DNA from: JAFGTF01 sp035527995
Lineage (GTDB): Bacteria; Spirochaetota; B62-G9; DRHN01
DNA length: 23,273 nt
NCBI GenBank assembly: GCA_035527995.1
Contig: DATKZJ010000105.1
Location: forward strand, 1 to 23,273
Reading direction: 5' to 3'
The position numbers and the translations under genes were made by a program. Below are positions 1 to 7,751 of the stretch, piece by piece. Under the pieces are notes generated by a model. The model had not been told where the DNA came from, ran no database searches, and worked only from the letters and a program-made list of their open reading frames with translations. Position 1 is the first letter of the stretch, and each line of letters begins with the position of its first letter.

Positions 1-93
1 ATCATGGTCGACGAGGTGATCACCAAACCGGTCCCCCTCGATCAGCTCCTTGGAAGAATCGAGCGTTATCTAGGGAGAGCTCAGGGCAAATAA
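1..93 (+). CDS. C-terminal end of a response-regulator receiver domain (partial)
   Basis: Frame 1 is open from the window edge and ends in TAA at 91-93, giving 30 residues that include VITKPVPLDQLLGRIERYL. The Lys-Pro pair followed by an amphipathic helix matches the conserved beta5-Lys-Pro and alpha5 end of CheY-like receiver domains. The protein stops a few residues after that helix, so the receiver is C-terminal. It could be a stand-alone receiver, or the last domain of a hybrid kinase or multi-receiver protein. The phospho-acceptor Asp and anything further upstream lie outside the window. The call rests on a short motif only. Confidence 0.6.
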   Translation: MMVDEVITKPVPLDQLLGRIERYLGRAQGK

Positions 94-145
94 ACGTCTT
101 TTGTGTACTACTCCCGAATTTGCGCCGACCTACACACGAGAACGC

Positions 146-361
146 TTTAGTGCGGTTTTCTAAACAATTGCCAATGATGACTTGGCAGCTATAAAAAATA
201 ATATTTACGGTGAGAAAAGCGCCTATGTGGTTTTCTCAACAGCCGCATATCATCAGAGTTGAATGATGACCCGGTAGTATGTGATAATGACATGCAAAAA
301 TATAGTTTATCGTTGAGAAAACCACAAACCCCCACATTCCTATGTGAGAAATGGGGGTTAG
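146..361 (+). repeat. Dispersed structured repeat, copy 1 (composite)
   Basis: The copy starts with TTTAGTGCGGTTTTCT, shared with the copies at 2272, 5118 and (diverged) 7752. It ends with GTGAGAAATGGGGGTTA, shared with the copies at 5118 and 7752. It is composite: a first unit runs from 146 to about 223 (ending GGTGAGAAAAGCGCC), and a second from 227 to 325 is bounded by a perfect 14-bp inverted repeat, GTGGTTTTCTCAAC (227-240) against GTTGAGAAAACCAC (312-325). A terminal hairpin follows, with CCCCC at 329-333 facing GGGGG at 353-357. No convincing protein is encoded. It looks like a MITE-like or REP-like mobile intergenic element. Confidence 0.75.
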
Positions 362-547
362 TCCTGAAGAGCAGCGGCACCGGACATCTTGTCCCGCACG
401 GGAACAATGAGCCCGTGAACAGCCGCCGCTATTCGTCCGTTTATTTCTCATGAGAAGGATTTTATGCCCGGAGAACGGCAGAACGCCCGGCACCTGCAAG
501 ACCCGCAGGCCTCAGGGGCCTATCTTGGCACAAGAAATCGTTATTGT

Positions 548-576
548 TTGCACAAACTGTCTTTATACTTTATACT
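548..576 (+). promoter_or_regulatory. Candidate sigma-70 promoter for the cupin-SDR operon
   Basis: TTGCAC (548-553) and TATACT (571-576) are separated by exactly 17 bp. The predicted transcript starts near 583, leaving a leader of about 125 nt before the cupin start at 709. This is sequence match only. Confidence 0.45.
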
Positions 577-708
577 TGTTTTAATGAAGCCGGAACATAC
601 ACCTTCGTACGTGCACCTTTCGGAGGTTTTACCATACGGCTGATATGCGATGCAAATATATTCTGCTTATTCAAGTAATTTAAATATTTCTTGAGGGAGG
701 TTTACTAT

Positions 709-1200
709 ATGAAACGAAGAAAAGCCGATCTGTCACGTGAGACCTACCATTTTCCCAAAGGTGAGGTATCACACGTTAACTGGAAGGAGATCGAACCTGA
801 TCCTCCGGGAGGGTGGCCCGGAATCTATGGTGAAGTCGAAACCGAACTCATAGTCTGCCGTGAAAACTCAGGCTCAGAAAAAACCGTCATGGGACGCTCT
901 GTATATCACAAAGGGGCGTACCACGAACCGCACTGCCACTTCTATGCGGAAGAGTTCATCTTCTGCCTCAGCGGTAAATGCGTTGTCGGAAGCGGGGACA
1001 GTGAGTACCTCTTTACACCGGGAGACACTCAGTTCGCAAAGGTTTCACAGATTCACTGGCTGAGGAATCCCTTCGATGAACCGGTGGAGTTCATCTGGGT
1101 GTACAGCGGTGCTGCCATGCCGTTTGAGAGCGGGTACGCGACACCTGACCACTTCGCCGAGGGAATGGCTATCTATAAAAAGAACATCACTCCGAAATAA
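709..1200 (+). CDS. Cupin-domain protein
   Basis: Encodes 163 residues. The start is ATG 709, because GAGGGAGG (693-700) lies 8 nt upstream; an in-frame TTG at 691 overlaps that ribosome-binding site and is unlikely. A single cupin barrel is visible: motif 1 reads HEPHCHFYAEEFIFCLSG, with the His-x-His and Glu metal ligands, and motif 2 reads GDTQFAKVSQIHWLRN, with the second His. Cupins of this size include metal-dependent isomerases, dioxygenases and sugar-linearising enzymes, so the reaction cannot be named. It is followed 16 bp later by a short-chain dehydrogenase with its own ribosome-binding site, so the two are probably one operon. A cupin next to an SDR recalls uronate or sugar-acid pathways such as KdgF with KduD, but this protein is longer than KdgF and that link is only suggestive. 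Confidence 0.85.
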   Translation: MKRRKADLSRETYHFPKGEVSHVNWKEIEPDPPGGWPGIYGEVETELIVCRENSGSEKTVMGRSVYHKGAYHEPHCHFYAEEFIFCLSGKCVVGSGDSEYLFTPGDTQFAKVSQIHWLRNPFDEPVEFIWVYSGAAMPFESGYATPDHFAEGMAIYKKNITPK

Positions 1201-1216
1201 CATGGGAGAAAGTACA

Positions 1217-2038
1217 ATGGAAGACCTTGCTGCAAAGGCCCGCGATATACGCTCGCTCTTCGACCTTTCGGGAAAGACCGCGGTAGTAACGGGGGGGGCT
1301 AAGGGGCTTGGGGAAGCGATGGCACTCGCCCTTGCCGGAGCTGGCGCGGATATCGCAATAGCCGGCAAAACCATGAAGAACAACGAACGCGTAGCGGACG
1401 AGATAGCTCGTATGGGCAGAAAGACCCTCGCCGTAGAGGTGGAGGTGAGAGATGAGAAGAAGGTCATAGGGATGGTCGGTAAGGTCTTAAAGACCTTCGG
1501 ACGTCTCGACATACTTGTAAACAGCGCGGGGATCGCGGATGTGAGACCCATTGCCGAGTTTCCCCTCGAACTTTGGGAAAACATAATGGATGTCAACGTG
1601 AAAGGCACGTTTCTATGTTCGAGAGAGGCGGCTAAGCTCATGCTGGATCAGGGCAAGGGGAAGATCATCAACATTTCATCCCTTCAGGGATTTGCAGGAA
1701 GGGCGGGCGACGCTGCATACGCGGCGAGCAAGTCCGCCGTAAATCTGATGACTATGTCGATGGCATGCGAATGGGCGAGTAAGGGGATATGCGTGAACGC
1801 GATCGCCCCGACCTGGTGCTGGACCGACCTTACTTCGCCTTTCTTACGTATCGAACCGTTCTACGAGGCGATGAAAAAGCGCATCCCGATCGGCCGCGCG
1901 GGCAACAGGGAGGACCTTTTCGGCATCGCGGTCTTTCTCGCCTCAGATGCGTCCGACTTCGTAAACGGCGCCGTAATCCCGGTGGACGGGGGCGCGATTG
2001 CGTCCGACGGATTCCCGACAGTACCCTCTGCCGAGTAG
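1217..2038 (+). CDS. Short-chain dehydrogenase/reductase (gluconate/ketogluconate dehydrogenase-like)
   Basis: Encodes 273 residues. ATG 1217 is preferred over ATG 1202 because GGGAG (1204-1208) lies 8 nt upstream of it. The classical SDR motifs are present: the nucleotide-binding TGGAKGLGEA, NSAG in place of the usual NNAG, the catalytic Ser in INISSLQG, and YAASK with the catalytic Tyr and Lys. The C-terminal IPVDGG is also typical. The segment after the active site, VNAIAPTWCWTDLTSPF, resembles the gluconate 5-dehydrogenase and 2-deoxy-D-gluconate dehydrogenase branch. It probably interconverts a sugar acid or polyol with its keto form using NAD(P)H in the cytoplasm. The likely operon partner is the cupin upstream. 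No terminator is evident before the broken flavin reductase gene. Confidence 0.88.
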   Translation: MEDLAAKARDIRSLFDLSGKTAVVTGGAKGLGEAMALALAGAGADIAIAGKTMKNNERVADEIARMGRKTLAVEVEVRDEKKVIGMVGKVLKTFGRLDILVNSAGIADVRPIAEFPLELWENIMDVNVKGTFLCSREAAKLMLDQGKGKIINISSLQGFAGRAGDAAYAASKSAVNLMTMSMACEWASKGICVNAIAPTWCWTDLTSPFLRIEPFYEAMKKRIPIGRAGNREDLFGIAVFLASDASDFVNGAVIPVDGGAIASDGFPTVPSAE

Positions 2039-2044
2039 AATTCG

Positions 2045-2815
2045 ATGACCTTTCATTCGAAACTGGTCGTGGTTCTCACACGAGGTAGTACGAGCATAAT
2101 CCGGAAGCGCCGGCTTGGGGGTAAGAAGCGAATAACACGTCCGATATATCCGTCGCCGGCAGCCCTTATAACCTCAATCGGCCATGATGGAAGACCCAAT
2201 ATTATCACCCTGGGCGAGGTTTTCAACATAAGCGTGGAAAATCCAGTGATAACAGGAATCGCCACACGGCCTTTAGTGCGGTTTTCTCAAAGATTGCTAT
2301 GCAATCAGATTGCATAACAATGGATTTAAATGATGCCCTGGAAAAATTTGATATTCTTCTTTACGGTGATAAAAGAGCCAAAAGCCCCGTTACTTACAGT
2401 TTGCTGTTGGTTATGAGAAACGGGGATTAGACCCACTCTCATGCTCTTATAGCGAATTCGAGAGAGTACGTCATCAACCTTCCAACCACCGATATTTTGG
2501 AGAAAATTGACTCCCTGCGGCACAATATCCGGAAGAGAAGGGGGTAACAAATTCGATACATTCAAGCTTACCCCCGTTCCTGCCTATGAAGTAGTGCCTC
2601 CGTTGATCGATGAATTCCCGGTGAACGTTGAATGCAGGGTCATTGACATCAACACAGTCGGGGACCATGACCTTTTTTTCGGTGAAGCGACCGCTATTCA
2701 TGTCGATGAGGGCAGGCTTCAGCAGGTCTGGACAGATGTCCTGACAGCGGCTCATCGAAGCGCTGAACCCTCCCATCTACATTGCAGGCTTTGTACTGGA
2801 GCGCCGGAAAGAGGC
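2045..2815 (+). pseudogene. Broken flavin reductase-like gene, interrupted by a repeat element
   Basis: Fragments of one flavin reductase (FMN-binding split-barrel) protein appear in order in different frames. The first part, before 2272, includes RPIYPSPAALITSIG and NIITLGEVFNISVENPVIT and stops after GIATRP. The repeat copy at 2272-2430 follows. Homology resumes at 2434 with HSHALIANSREYVINLPT, then shifts by +1 near 2512-2516 into CGTISGREGG, LTPVPA and DHDLFFGEATAIHVDEG. It shifts again before 2751 to LIEALNPPIYIAGF. With one insertion and at least two frameshifts, no full-length product is possible. Family members bind FMN and include flavin reductases and oxygenase partner proteins. Its position behind the SDR suggests a former operon member. 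Confidence 0.85.
2272..2430 (+). repeat. Dispersed structured repeat, copy 2 (inside the flavin reductase pseudogene)
   Basis: It begins TTTAGTGCGGTTTTCTCA, as in copies 1 and 3, and ends GAGAAACGGGGATTAG. The 3' half, from AAAAGCC through TTACTTACAGTTTGCTGTT, is almost identical to copy 4. CCCCGTT (2385-2391) faces AACGGGG (2419-2425), a potential closing stem. An additional perfect palindrome, ATGCAAT-CAG-ATTGCAT (2299-2315), is private to this copy. Flavin reductase homology runs right up to both edges, so the element's limits are well defined here, at about 159 bp. Confidence 0.75.
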
Positions 2816-3230
2816 TCGGTGCTCATGGATTTACCGCTGCCGGCCGGTAACACAGGTGAATTTTATCACAGTTATTATCCACTCTCCGGCGGCTGATGCA
2901 CATACTCTTCAGACATCGGTAAACCTGACACGCGATTTCCAGCCTCTCGGCTTACACGGATCGCGCTTTCTTCGTGTCGACCATCGACACGATACTTTAG
3001 ACTCTTGCGGTACTGCTTTTTCCTGTATACCGCGGTAGGGCCGTCACTACAGGAGCATATCGAAAACAGCGATATCGGGCTCCCGCATCCTGGCGCGAGC
3101 AGCCTGGTCCCCACTTTCTTTAACATCGAACAGAGAGACTCCGAATCTGTTCCACTTAAGGAAGTTTATCGAAAAAAGAACGGTCGGCATACGGTCTGTG
3201 CGTGGGTCCAGGGCACGGCGATCCGTAAAT
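2816..3230. other. Gene-free stretch, possibly decayed coding sequence
   Basis: Several short overlapping open frames exist on both strands, but none has a recognisable domain, a good ribosome-binding site or sustained coding character. It follows the flavin reductase remnant and may be further decayed DNA. I see no RNA gene in it. Confidence 0.4.
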
Positions 3231-3284
3231 AAAAAACGGGCCCTCAAGCCAGTGGGAAGAACTATCCCAAAAGCTCAGGGCCCG
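3231..3284 (-). terminator. Intrinsic terminator downstream of htrA
   Basis: On the minus strand a perfect 8-bp stem, CGGGCCCT paired with AGGGCCCG (arms 3277-3284 and 3237-3244), is followed directly by six T residues (3236-3231). A smaller inner hairpin, TGGGA/TCCCA, sits within the loop (3253-3269). It lies about 110 nt past the htrA stop codon and fits a Rho-independent terminator for that gene. Confidence 0.8.
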
Positions 3285-3294
3285 GTCTATTGAT

Positions 3295-3317
3295 CCCATT
3301 TCTCACATAGAAATGAG
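3295..3317 (-). repeat. Inverted fragment of the dispersed repeat
   Basis: CCCATTTCTCACATAG at 3297-3312 is the reverse complement of the 3' hairpin arm (CTATGTGAGAAATGGG) seen in copy 1. Only this part is recognisable, and it lies just downstream of the htrA terminator. It may be a relic of a minus-oriented copy. Confidence 0.4.
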
Positions 3318-3396
3318 CGGTTTAGTGTTTTCCTCACCTGCTTTTGAAATTCTTCAAAGCCATCACTTGGCTCTGTTAAAACTCCTTGTTTGAAAA

Positions 3397-4902
3397 CTAC
3401 CGCCCAAGTCCAACAACGATCTCCTGCCCCTGCCTGTACAGGCGGAACATGACAGTCCTCTCTTCGGGACTGTTGAGAGCGCTGTAAAATTCCCGGATGC
3501 TCGTCACCTTTTTCCCGTTGACCTCCATTATGATGTCACCAGGCCTGATGCCGGCAACCGCTGCAGGTGTATCGTTCTGTATCTGTGCGACAACGAGGTC
3601 TCCGAATTTTTTCGGAAGATCGAGCTGTTTTTCGATCTCTTCTGTTATTCTGACGACGAACATACCCGGCCACAGATGCTTAACCTGACGTGCAATCTTT
3701 TCTTCCTCCAGCCGCTCGGCGATTTTCACCGAAATGCGTACCGGCTTTCCGCCCCGTAAAACCTCGAATTCGTATGTCCGATTCGGGATAAGCTTTGCAA
3801 CGAGGAAAAGAAAGTGTGTTGCATCCTCGACTGGCTCGCCGTCTACCTTCGTTATAAAATCACCGGGGATTATTCCGGCCTTGGCTGCAGGAGATCCCTT
3901 GTAGACGTTGTACACGAAGCTCCCTCCTGCATCTCCGATGCCGAGGTCCTTCTTTACCTCAACAGTGAGATCACTAATATTGACACCGAGCCATCCGTAC
4001 TCCACTTTTCCCTTTGTAATGAAGTCCTCGATTGCCTTTTTGGCGTTGTTAATCGGGACAGTGAAACCCAGCCCCACACTCCCTCCCGATGGGGAGGAGA
4101 TCCATGTGTTGATACCGATGACCTTCCCGTAGATGTCCACGAGCGGCCCACCTGAGTTACCCTGGTTGATTGCGGCATCCGTCTGTATGTAGTCGGTAAA
4201 AGAAGCAACGCCAGAACTGGGCATTGGCTGCCTCCCGACAGCGCTCACAATCCCGGATGTCACAGAGGATGTAAACCCCATGGGGTTGCCGACTGCAAAT
4301 ACAATATCACCTACCTGTACCCTGTCGGAATCGCCAACCTCCGCGACAGGAACCTCATCGGACGTCTCGAACACCACGAGGGCGAGGTCCTTATTGGGGT
4401 CCCTGCCGACGAGTGAAGCGGTATACTGCCTCTTGTCATAGAGCCTGATGCTGATCTCGTCAGCCTCTCCTACGACATGATTGTTGGTCAGCACATATAC
4501 CTTCGCGCCCGTTCTTTTTACTATTACGCCCGAACCGAGGCCGTACCTCTTGAACTCCCTTTCAAGGGGTGGCTTATCCCCCTCCTGAGGGCCGAAGAAG
4601 TAATCGAACGGTGACTGGAACTGCGGCACCGACTGCTTCACCACATCGACAACATCGATCTGGACTACCACCGGCAGAACCTTCTGCGCCACCCCTCTGT
4701 ACGCAGACTGGAGACTCTCCAGCGCACCGGTGTCGAGAACGACATCTGTCTTTCTTTCTGATGTCTGAGCCTGTGCAGAAATCTGTCCACCAGAACCGGA
4801 AACGCTTATCACTGTTGCGAGAAATAGACCCAGCAGTGCAGAGAAGACAGCAGTATTAACCACAAACATCTTTTTCGAACTGAAGATCTTCTTGAACCAC
4901 AT
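3397..4902 (-). CDS. htrA: Periplasmic serine protease/chaperone, HtrA (DegP/Do) family
   Basis: Encodes 501 residues. The start ATG (4902-4900) follows GGAGG by 8 nt. Residues about 11-36 form an N-terminal hydrophobic signal or anchor segment, so the protease domain lies outside the inner membrane. The trypsin-like triad is visible: His142 in TNNHVVGEAD, Asp172 in NKDLALVVF and Ser250 in INQGNSGGPL. Two PDZ domains follow, at about residues 305-395 and 410-498, each with a typical GI-PGD motif. Length and layout match the two-PDZ Do family, which degrades or refolds misfolded envelope proteins, usually as trimers or larger cages. A strong terminator follows. The gene lies about 700 bp downstream of a co-oriented OmpR-type two-component pair, which could be its envelope-stress regulator; this is context only. 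Confidence 0.96.
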   Translation of the reverse strand: MWFKKIFSSKKMFVVNTAVFSALLGLFLATVISVSGSGGQISAQAQTSERKTDVVLDTGALESLQSAYRGVAQKVLPVVVQIDVVDVVKQSVPQFQSPFDYFFGPQEGDKPPLEREFKRYGLGSGVIVKRTGAKVYVLTNNHVVGEADEISIRLYDKRQYTASLVGRDPNKDLALVVFETSDEVPVAEVGDSDRVQVGDIVFAVGNPMGFTSSVTSGIVSAVGRQPMPSSGVASFTDYIQTDAAINQGNSGGPLVDIYGKVIGINTWISSPSGGSVGLGFTVPINNAKKAIEDFITKGKVEYGWLGVNISDLTVEVKKDLGIGDAGGSFVYNVYKGSPAAKAGIIPGDFITKVDGEPVEDATHFLFLVAKLIPNRTYEFEVLRGGKPVRISVKIAERLEEEKIARQVKHLWPGMFVVRITEEIEKQLDLPKKFGDLVVAQIQNDTPAAVAGIRPGDIIMEVNGKKVTSIREFYSALNSPEERTVMFRLYRQGQEIVVGLGR

Positions 4903-5117
4903 TCTGTTTTCCTCCGTAAATGGTTTTGATTCCTATTAAGCTATCGTACAAAAATATAACTCCCGACTATTACAGAACCATTTCAGCAGGATTACAGTTT
5001 TGTAATCTTTCTACCGGAAGTTTAGGGCTTATATAAGCCCTGCAGCCGGTTTTTCACCCCTTTCATAGACTCAGGAATTCGGAAAGCATCCTCATCATCC
5101 GAAAAACTATCGATGAC

Positions 5118-5323
5118 CTTAGTGCGGTTTTCTCACAAATTGCATATCAATGGAGCTTAGTGATGATATGATAGTGGTTTATATTGTCATGTAAAAAATA
5201 GAGTTTACAGTGAGAAAAGCGCTAAAAGCCTCATTCCTTAATATTTACGGTGATTTGTGAGAAATGGGGGCTAAAACCCCTATTTTCAAATATTTACAGG
5301 GTTTTGTGAGAAATGGGGGTTAA
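5118..5323 (+). repeat. Dispersed structured repeat, copy 3, with internal tandem duplication
   Basis: It opens CTTAGTGCGGTTTTCTCAC, and the facing arm GTGAGAAAAGCGCT (5210-5223) is nearly its reverse complement, so the first about 105 bp can fold end to end. The 3' part is duplicated in tandem: AATATTTACGG...GTGAGAAATGGGGGCTAA (from 5240) and AATATTTACAGG...GTGAGAAATGGGGGTTAA (from 5289), offset 49 bp. It lies between htrA and the histidine kinase gene. Confidence 0.75.
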
Positions 5324-5614
5324 GACAGTGAACCGGGCAGGCTGCGGCTCTCTTGGCACCGGTAGGGGCTGATATGTCATAAACAGCGGTTTCGTTTCAG
5401 TAACAGGTGTATACGGACGGCAGTGAAGAATGCCTCTGTTTCGCTAACAGGCGTCCTGTGACGGTTCATTATATATCGGGGGCAAACCCCCTTCCTGTTC
5501 AAGAGTAAAGGCCGGATACAACAGCTACGAAAAAGATGTTTTCCGGCACACGGCTTGTGGTCACTCATTTTTGTTTCGAAATGATTTTCGCGGACTTTTC
5601 GCAGCACGAAGCGC
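5324..5614. other. Gene-free spacer downstream of the histidine kinase
   Basis: No gene is supported. Two imperfect direct repeats of about 17 bp (TTTCAGTAACAGGTGT near 5395 and TTTCGCTAACAGGCGT near 5439) and a hairpin GGGGGCAAACCCCC (5479-5492) are visible. The hairpin has no strong T-run on either side, so I do not call it a terminator. Confidence 0.4.
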
Positions 5615-7018
5615 TTAATTGCTGAGGGGAAGCGTGAAAGAGAACTCCGAGCCCTCGGTTTGTGTGCTCGTGACCCGGACTGTGCCGCCGTGCGCCTCGA
5701 CGACGGCTTTCACGAAACTGAGTCCCAGTCCGAGCCCTGGGGACCCTTTTGCGTTTGCTCCCCTGTAATGCCGTTCCCAGACTCTCTCAATCTCGTCTTT
5801 TGCTATACCCGTTCCGTTATCCTTCACAAAAACCGTTGCGACCGTTCCGTCTGAGGACAGCCTGACAGTGATCTCGCCGCGTGACGAGCTGTACTTGATC
5901 GCGTTCTCGAGAAGGTTGGCAAGAGCCTGCCTGATCCTCGTAACGTCCGCCGAGACGCGAAGCTCTTTGGGGAGGTCCGTCGATACTTCTATCTCTTTCT
6001 CCTCGGCAATATACCTGTAAAGCTCCGCCATGTCATCGACAAGCCTTGAAAGATCCACCGGCTTACGGTCCAGATGCATGACCCCTGTCTCGGCTTCTGA
6101 TATGTCCATAAGGGTGTTCAGCAGGGAGAGCATTACATCGGCCTCCTCCATGCTCTCGGCAACGGCCTGTTTGAGCTGATCATGATCGTGGGGGGACTGC
6201 AGGGCGGCTTCAGCAGAGCCGCGCATGCGGGACAGAGGGGTCCTGAGATCGTGAGCAACGTTGTCGAGCGCGTTTCTCATACCCTCCACGAGCGGTTCGA
6301 TCATCCCCAGCATTCTGTTGAAAAGGAGGACGAGCTCTTCCATCTCGTCACGAGTGCCGGGCGACTGTATCCTCGCTTCGAATTTTCCGGTTTCTATTAT
6401 CGTACGGACCGTATCGTTCAGGTTCCTGAGAGGCCTCAGTGACCTCGCCGCCAGGTATGCCCCTCCGAGAAAGCTCATCAGGATGAATGGAACCATCACT
6501 ACAGCAAAGATCTCTCTGAAACGCTTCAGCGCGAACACCCGCTCGGCAACGTTCATGCCCACCTGCAGACGATTGCCGTCTGAGAGGCGGAGGGAAGCCG
6601 TTTCTATATAGTATAAGGTCCCGCCGACCTCGATCTTGATCTTTGTTACTTCCTCACCGGAATATATCCGCTGAAGGCTGCCTTCAGGCGCGCTCCTCCA
6701 GGTCTCCGGTATGATGAGAAGGATCGTGCTGTTGAAGCTGTCGGCCACCCGAACCATAGATACTCTCCTCTCACCGAGAAGCTTTCCCAAGCTCACCTGT
6801 CTGTTGAGAGCCTGGACGCCGCCGGTCTCGTAGCTCGCCCAAAGCTCGAGAAGCTTATAACGAATGGAGTTAAAATCATCTTTTTTCAGAGTGGATGAGA
6901 GAAATAGATATATCAGACCAAACAGGAGCATCGAGCTGAGGATAAAGACGATGGAATACTGGGCAGCGAGACGGAGATTAATTCTTCCCCTTATCTTCCT
7001 GAGGTACCTTGAGAACAT
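5615..7018 (-). CDS. Membrane sensor histidine kinase (OmpR-partner class)
   Basis: Encodes 467 residues. Transmembrane helix 1 is at about 21-43 and helix 2 at about 170-191, enclosing a periplasmic domain of about 125 residues. A HAMP linker follows (about 192-245). The HisKA box is DNVAHDLRTPLSRMRG with His256 as phospho-acceptor. The ATPase domain has the N box NLLENAIKYSS (Asn372), the G1 box DNGTGI (Asp400) and the G2 box GLGLGLSFVK. The start codon lies 41 nt inside the upstream response regulator gene and follows GGAG by 6 nt, so the two are translationally coupled. The periplasmic sensor has no fold I can name. The stimulus is unknown; the nearby htrA suggests envelope stress, but this is inference. 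Confidence 0.95.
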   Translation of the reverse strand: MFSRYLRKIRGRINLRLAAQYSIVFILSSMLLFGLIYLFLSSTLKKDDFNSIRYKLLELWASYETGGVQALNRQVSLGKLLGERRVSMVRVADSFNSTILLIIPETWRSAPEGSLQRIYSGEEVTKIKIEVGGTLYYIETASLRLSDGNRLQVGMNVAERVFALKRFREIFAVVMVPFILMSFLGGAYLAARSLRPLRNLNDTVRTIIETGKFEARIQSPGTRDEMEELVLLFNRMLGMIEPLVEGMRNALDNVAHDLRTPLSRMRGSAEAALQSPHDHDQLKQAVAESMEEADVMLSLLNTLMDISEAETGVMHLDRKPVDLSRLVDDMAELYRYIAEEKEIEVSTDLPKELRVSADVTRIRQALANLLENAIKYSSSRGEITVRLSSDGTVATVFVKDNGTGIAKDEIERVWERHYRGANAKGSPGLGLGLSFVKAVVEAHGGTVRVTSTQTEGSEFSFTLPLSN

Positions 7019-7673
7019 ACCCTACTCCGCGTATTGTATGAATGAGCTTCTCTGTGAAATCACGATCGATCTTGCCTCTCAACCGGCTCACGAGGACGTC
7101 TACAACGTTCGTCTGCGGGTCGAAATGGTAATCCCACACATGCTCCATGATGAGTGTCTTCGACAGGACCTGTCCGGGAGTTCTCATGAAATATTCCAGA
7201 AGGGAAAACTCCCGCGGCTGAAGCTCGATCTTTTTCCCGGCCCGCATTACTTCCCTCGTCATAAGGTCCATCGAAAGGTCTCCTGCTGCGAGCGTCACAG
7301 GAGACCGGCTCATGCTTACCCGCCTGAGCAGAGCGTGTATTCGGACGAGGAGCTCCGAAAACGAGAACGGTTTTGTGATGTAATCGTCACCCCCTGCCTT
7401 GAGCCCCTTTATCCTGTCGTCAACACTCCGCTTTGCGCTCAGGATAACAACAGGCAGTGTCAGGCTCTCTTTCCTCAGGCTCTCTATAAGAGTTATCCCG
7501 TCCATCCCTGGAAGCATGATATCCACCACCGCCACATCGTAAGAGTTCGTCAGGGCCAGCTCCATCGCGCCCTCTGCGCTCGGTACATGGTCTACTGCAA
7601 ATCCCGCCTGGCCGAGGCCTTTTTCCACGAATGAGGCTATTTTTTTATCGTCTTCGACAACCAGTACTCTCAT
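6978..7673 (-). CDS. OmpR/PhoB-family response regulator
   Basis: Encodes 231 residues, starting at ATG 7673-7671, with AAAGGA just upstream. An in-frame ATG 17 codons earlier (7724) would add a tail not seen in this family. The receiver domain has the acidic pair in VVEDD (8-9), the phospho-acceptor Asp51 in VAVVDIMLPG and Lys101 in YITKPF. The C-terminal winged helix (about 128-223) carries the typical ELQPREFSLLEYFM and VDVLVSRLRGKID segments and ends with IRGVGYVL. It is the partner of the overlapping sensor kinase gene and should bind DNA when phosphorylated. Repeat copy 4 lies about 80 bp upstream of its start, that is, in the likely promoter region. Confidence 0.95.
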   Translation of the reverse strand: MRVLVVEDDKKIASFVEKGLGQAGFAVDHVPSAEGAMELALTNSYDVAVVDIMLPGMDGITLIESLRKESLTLPVVILSAKRSVDDRIKGLKAGGDDYITKPFSFSELLVRIHALLRRVSMSRSPVTLAAGDLSMDLMTREVMRAGKKIELQPREFSLLEYFMRTPGQVLSKTLIMEHVWDYHFDPQTNVVDVLVSRLRGKIDRDFTEKLIHTIRGVGYVLKVPQEDKGKN

Positions 7674-7751
7674 AGGATCCTTTCCCGTACTACACATGAT
7701 AGCCTCGCCGAAAGAGAACATCAAGCAAATAAGCCTCCGGCCACAAAGTAC

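Noticed and set aside
146..361. Repeats as a CRISPR array
   Set aside because: Units are few, dispersed over kilobases, of unequal length and mosaic. There are no regular spacers and no cas genes.
189..499. Short open frames across repeat copy 1
   Set aside because: They overlap one another on both strands inside a structured repeat, lack ribosome-binding sites and show no domain.
523..540. Sigma-54-like TGGCAC upstream of the cupin gene
   Set aside because: The TGGCAC is not followed by TTGC at the required spacing (ATCG is found instead). The sigma-70-like TTGCAC-N17-TATACT just downstream is a better candidate.
5353..5370. Sigma-54-like TGGCAC between the repeat and the histidine kinase gene
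   Set aside because: No TTGC at the -12 position, and no plus-strand gene follows.
5479..5492. GGGGG-CAAA-CCCCC hairpin as a terminator
   Set aside because: Neither strand has a run of T residues following the stem.
5377..5607. 76-codon minus-strand open frame downstream of the histidine kinase
   Set aside because: No recognisable domain, no clear ribosome-binding site, and it includes the imperfect direct repeats of the spacer.
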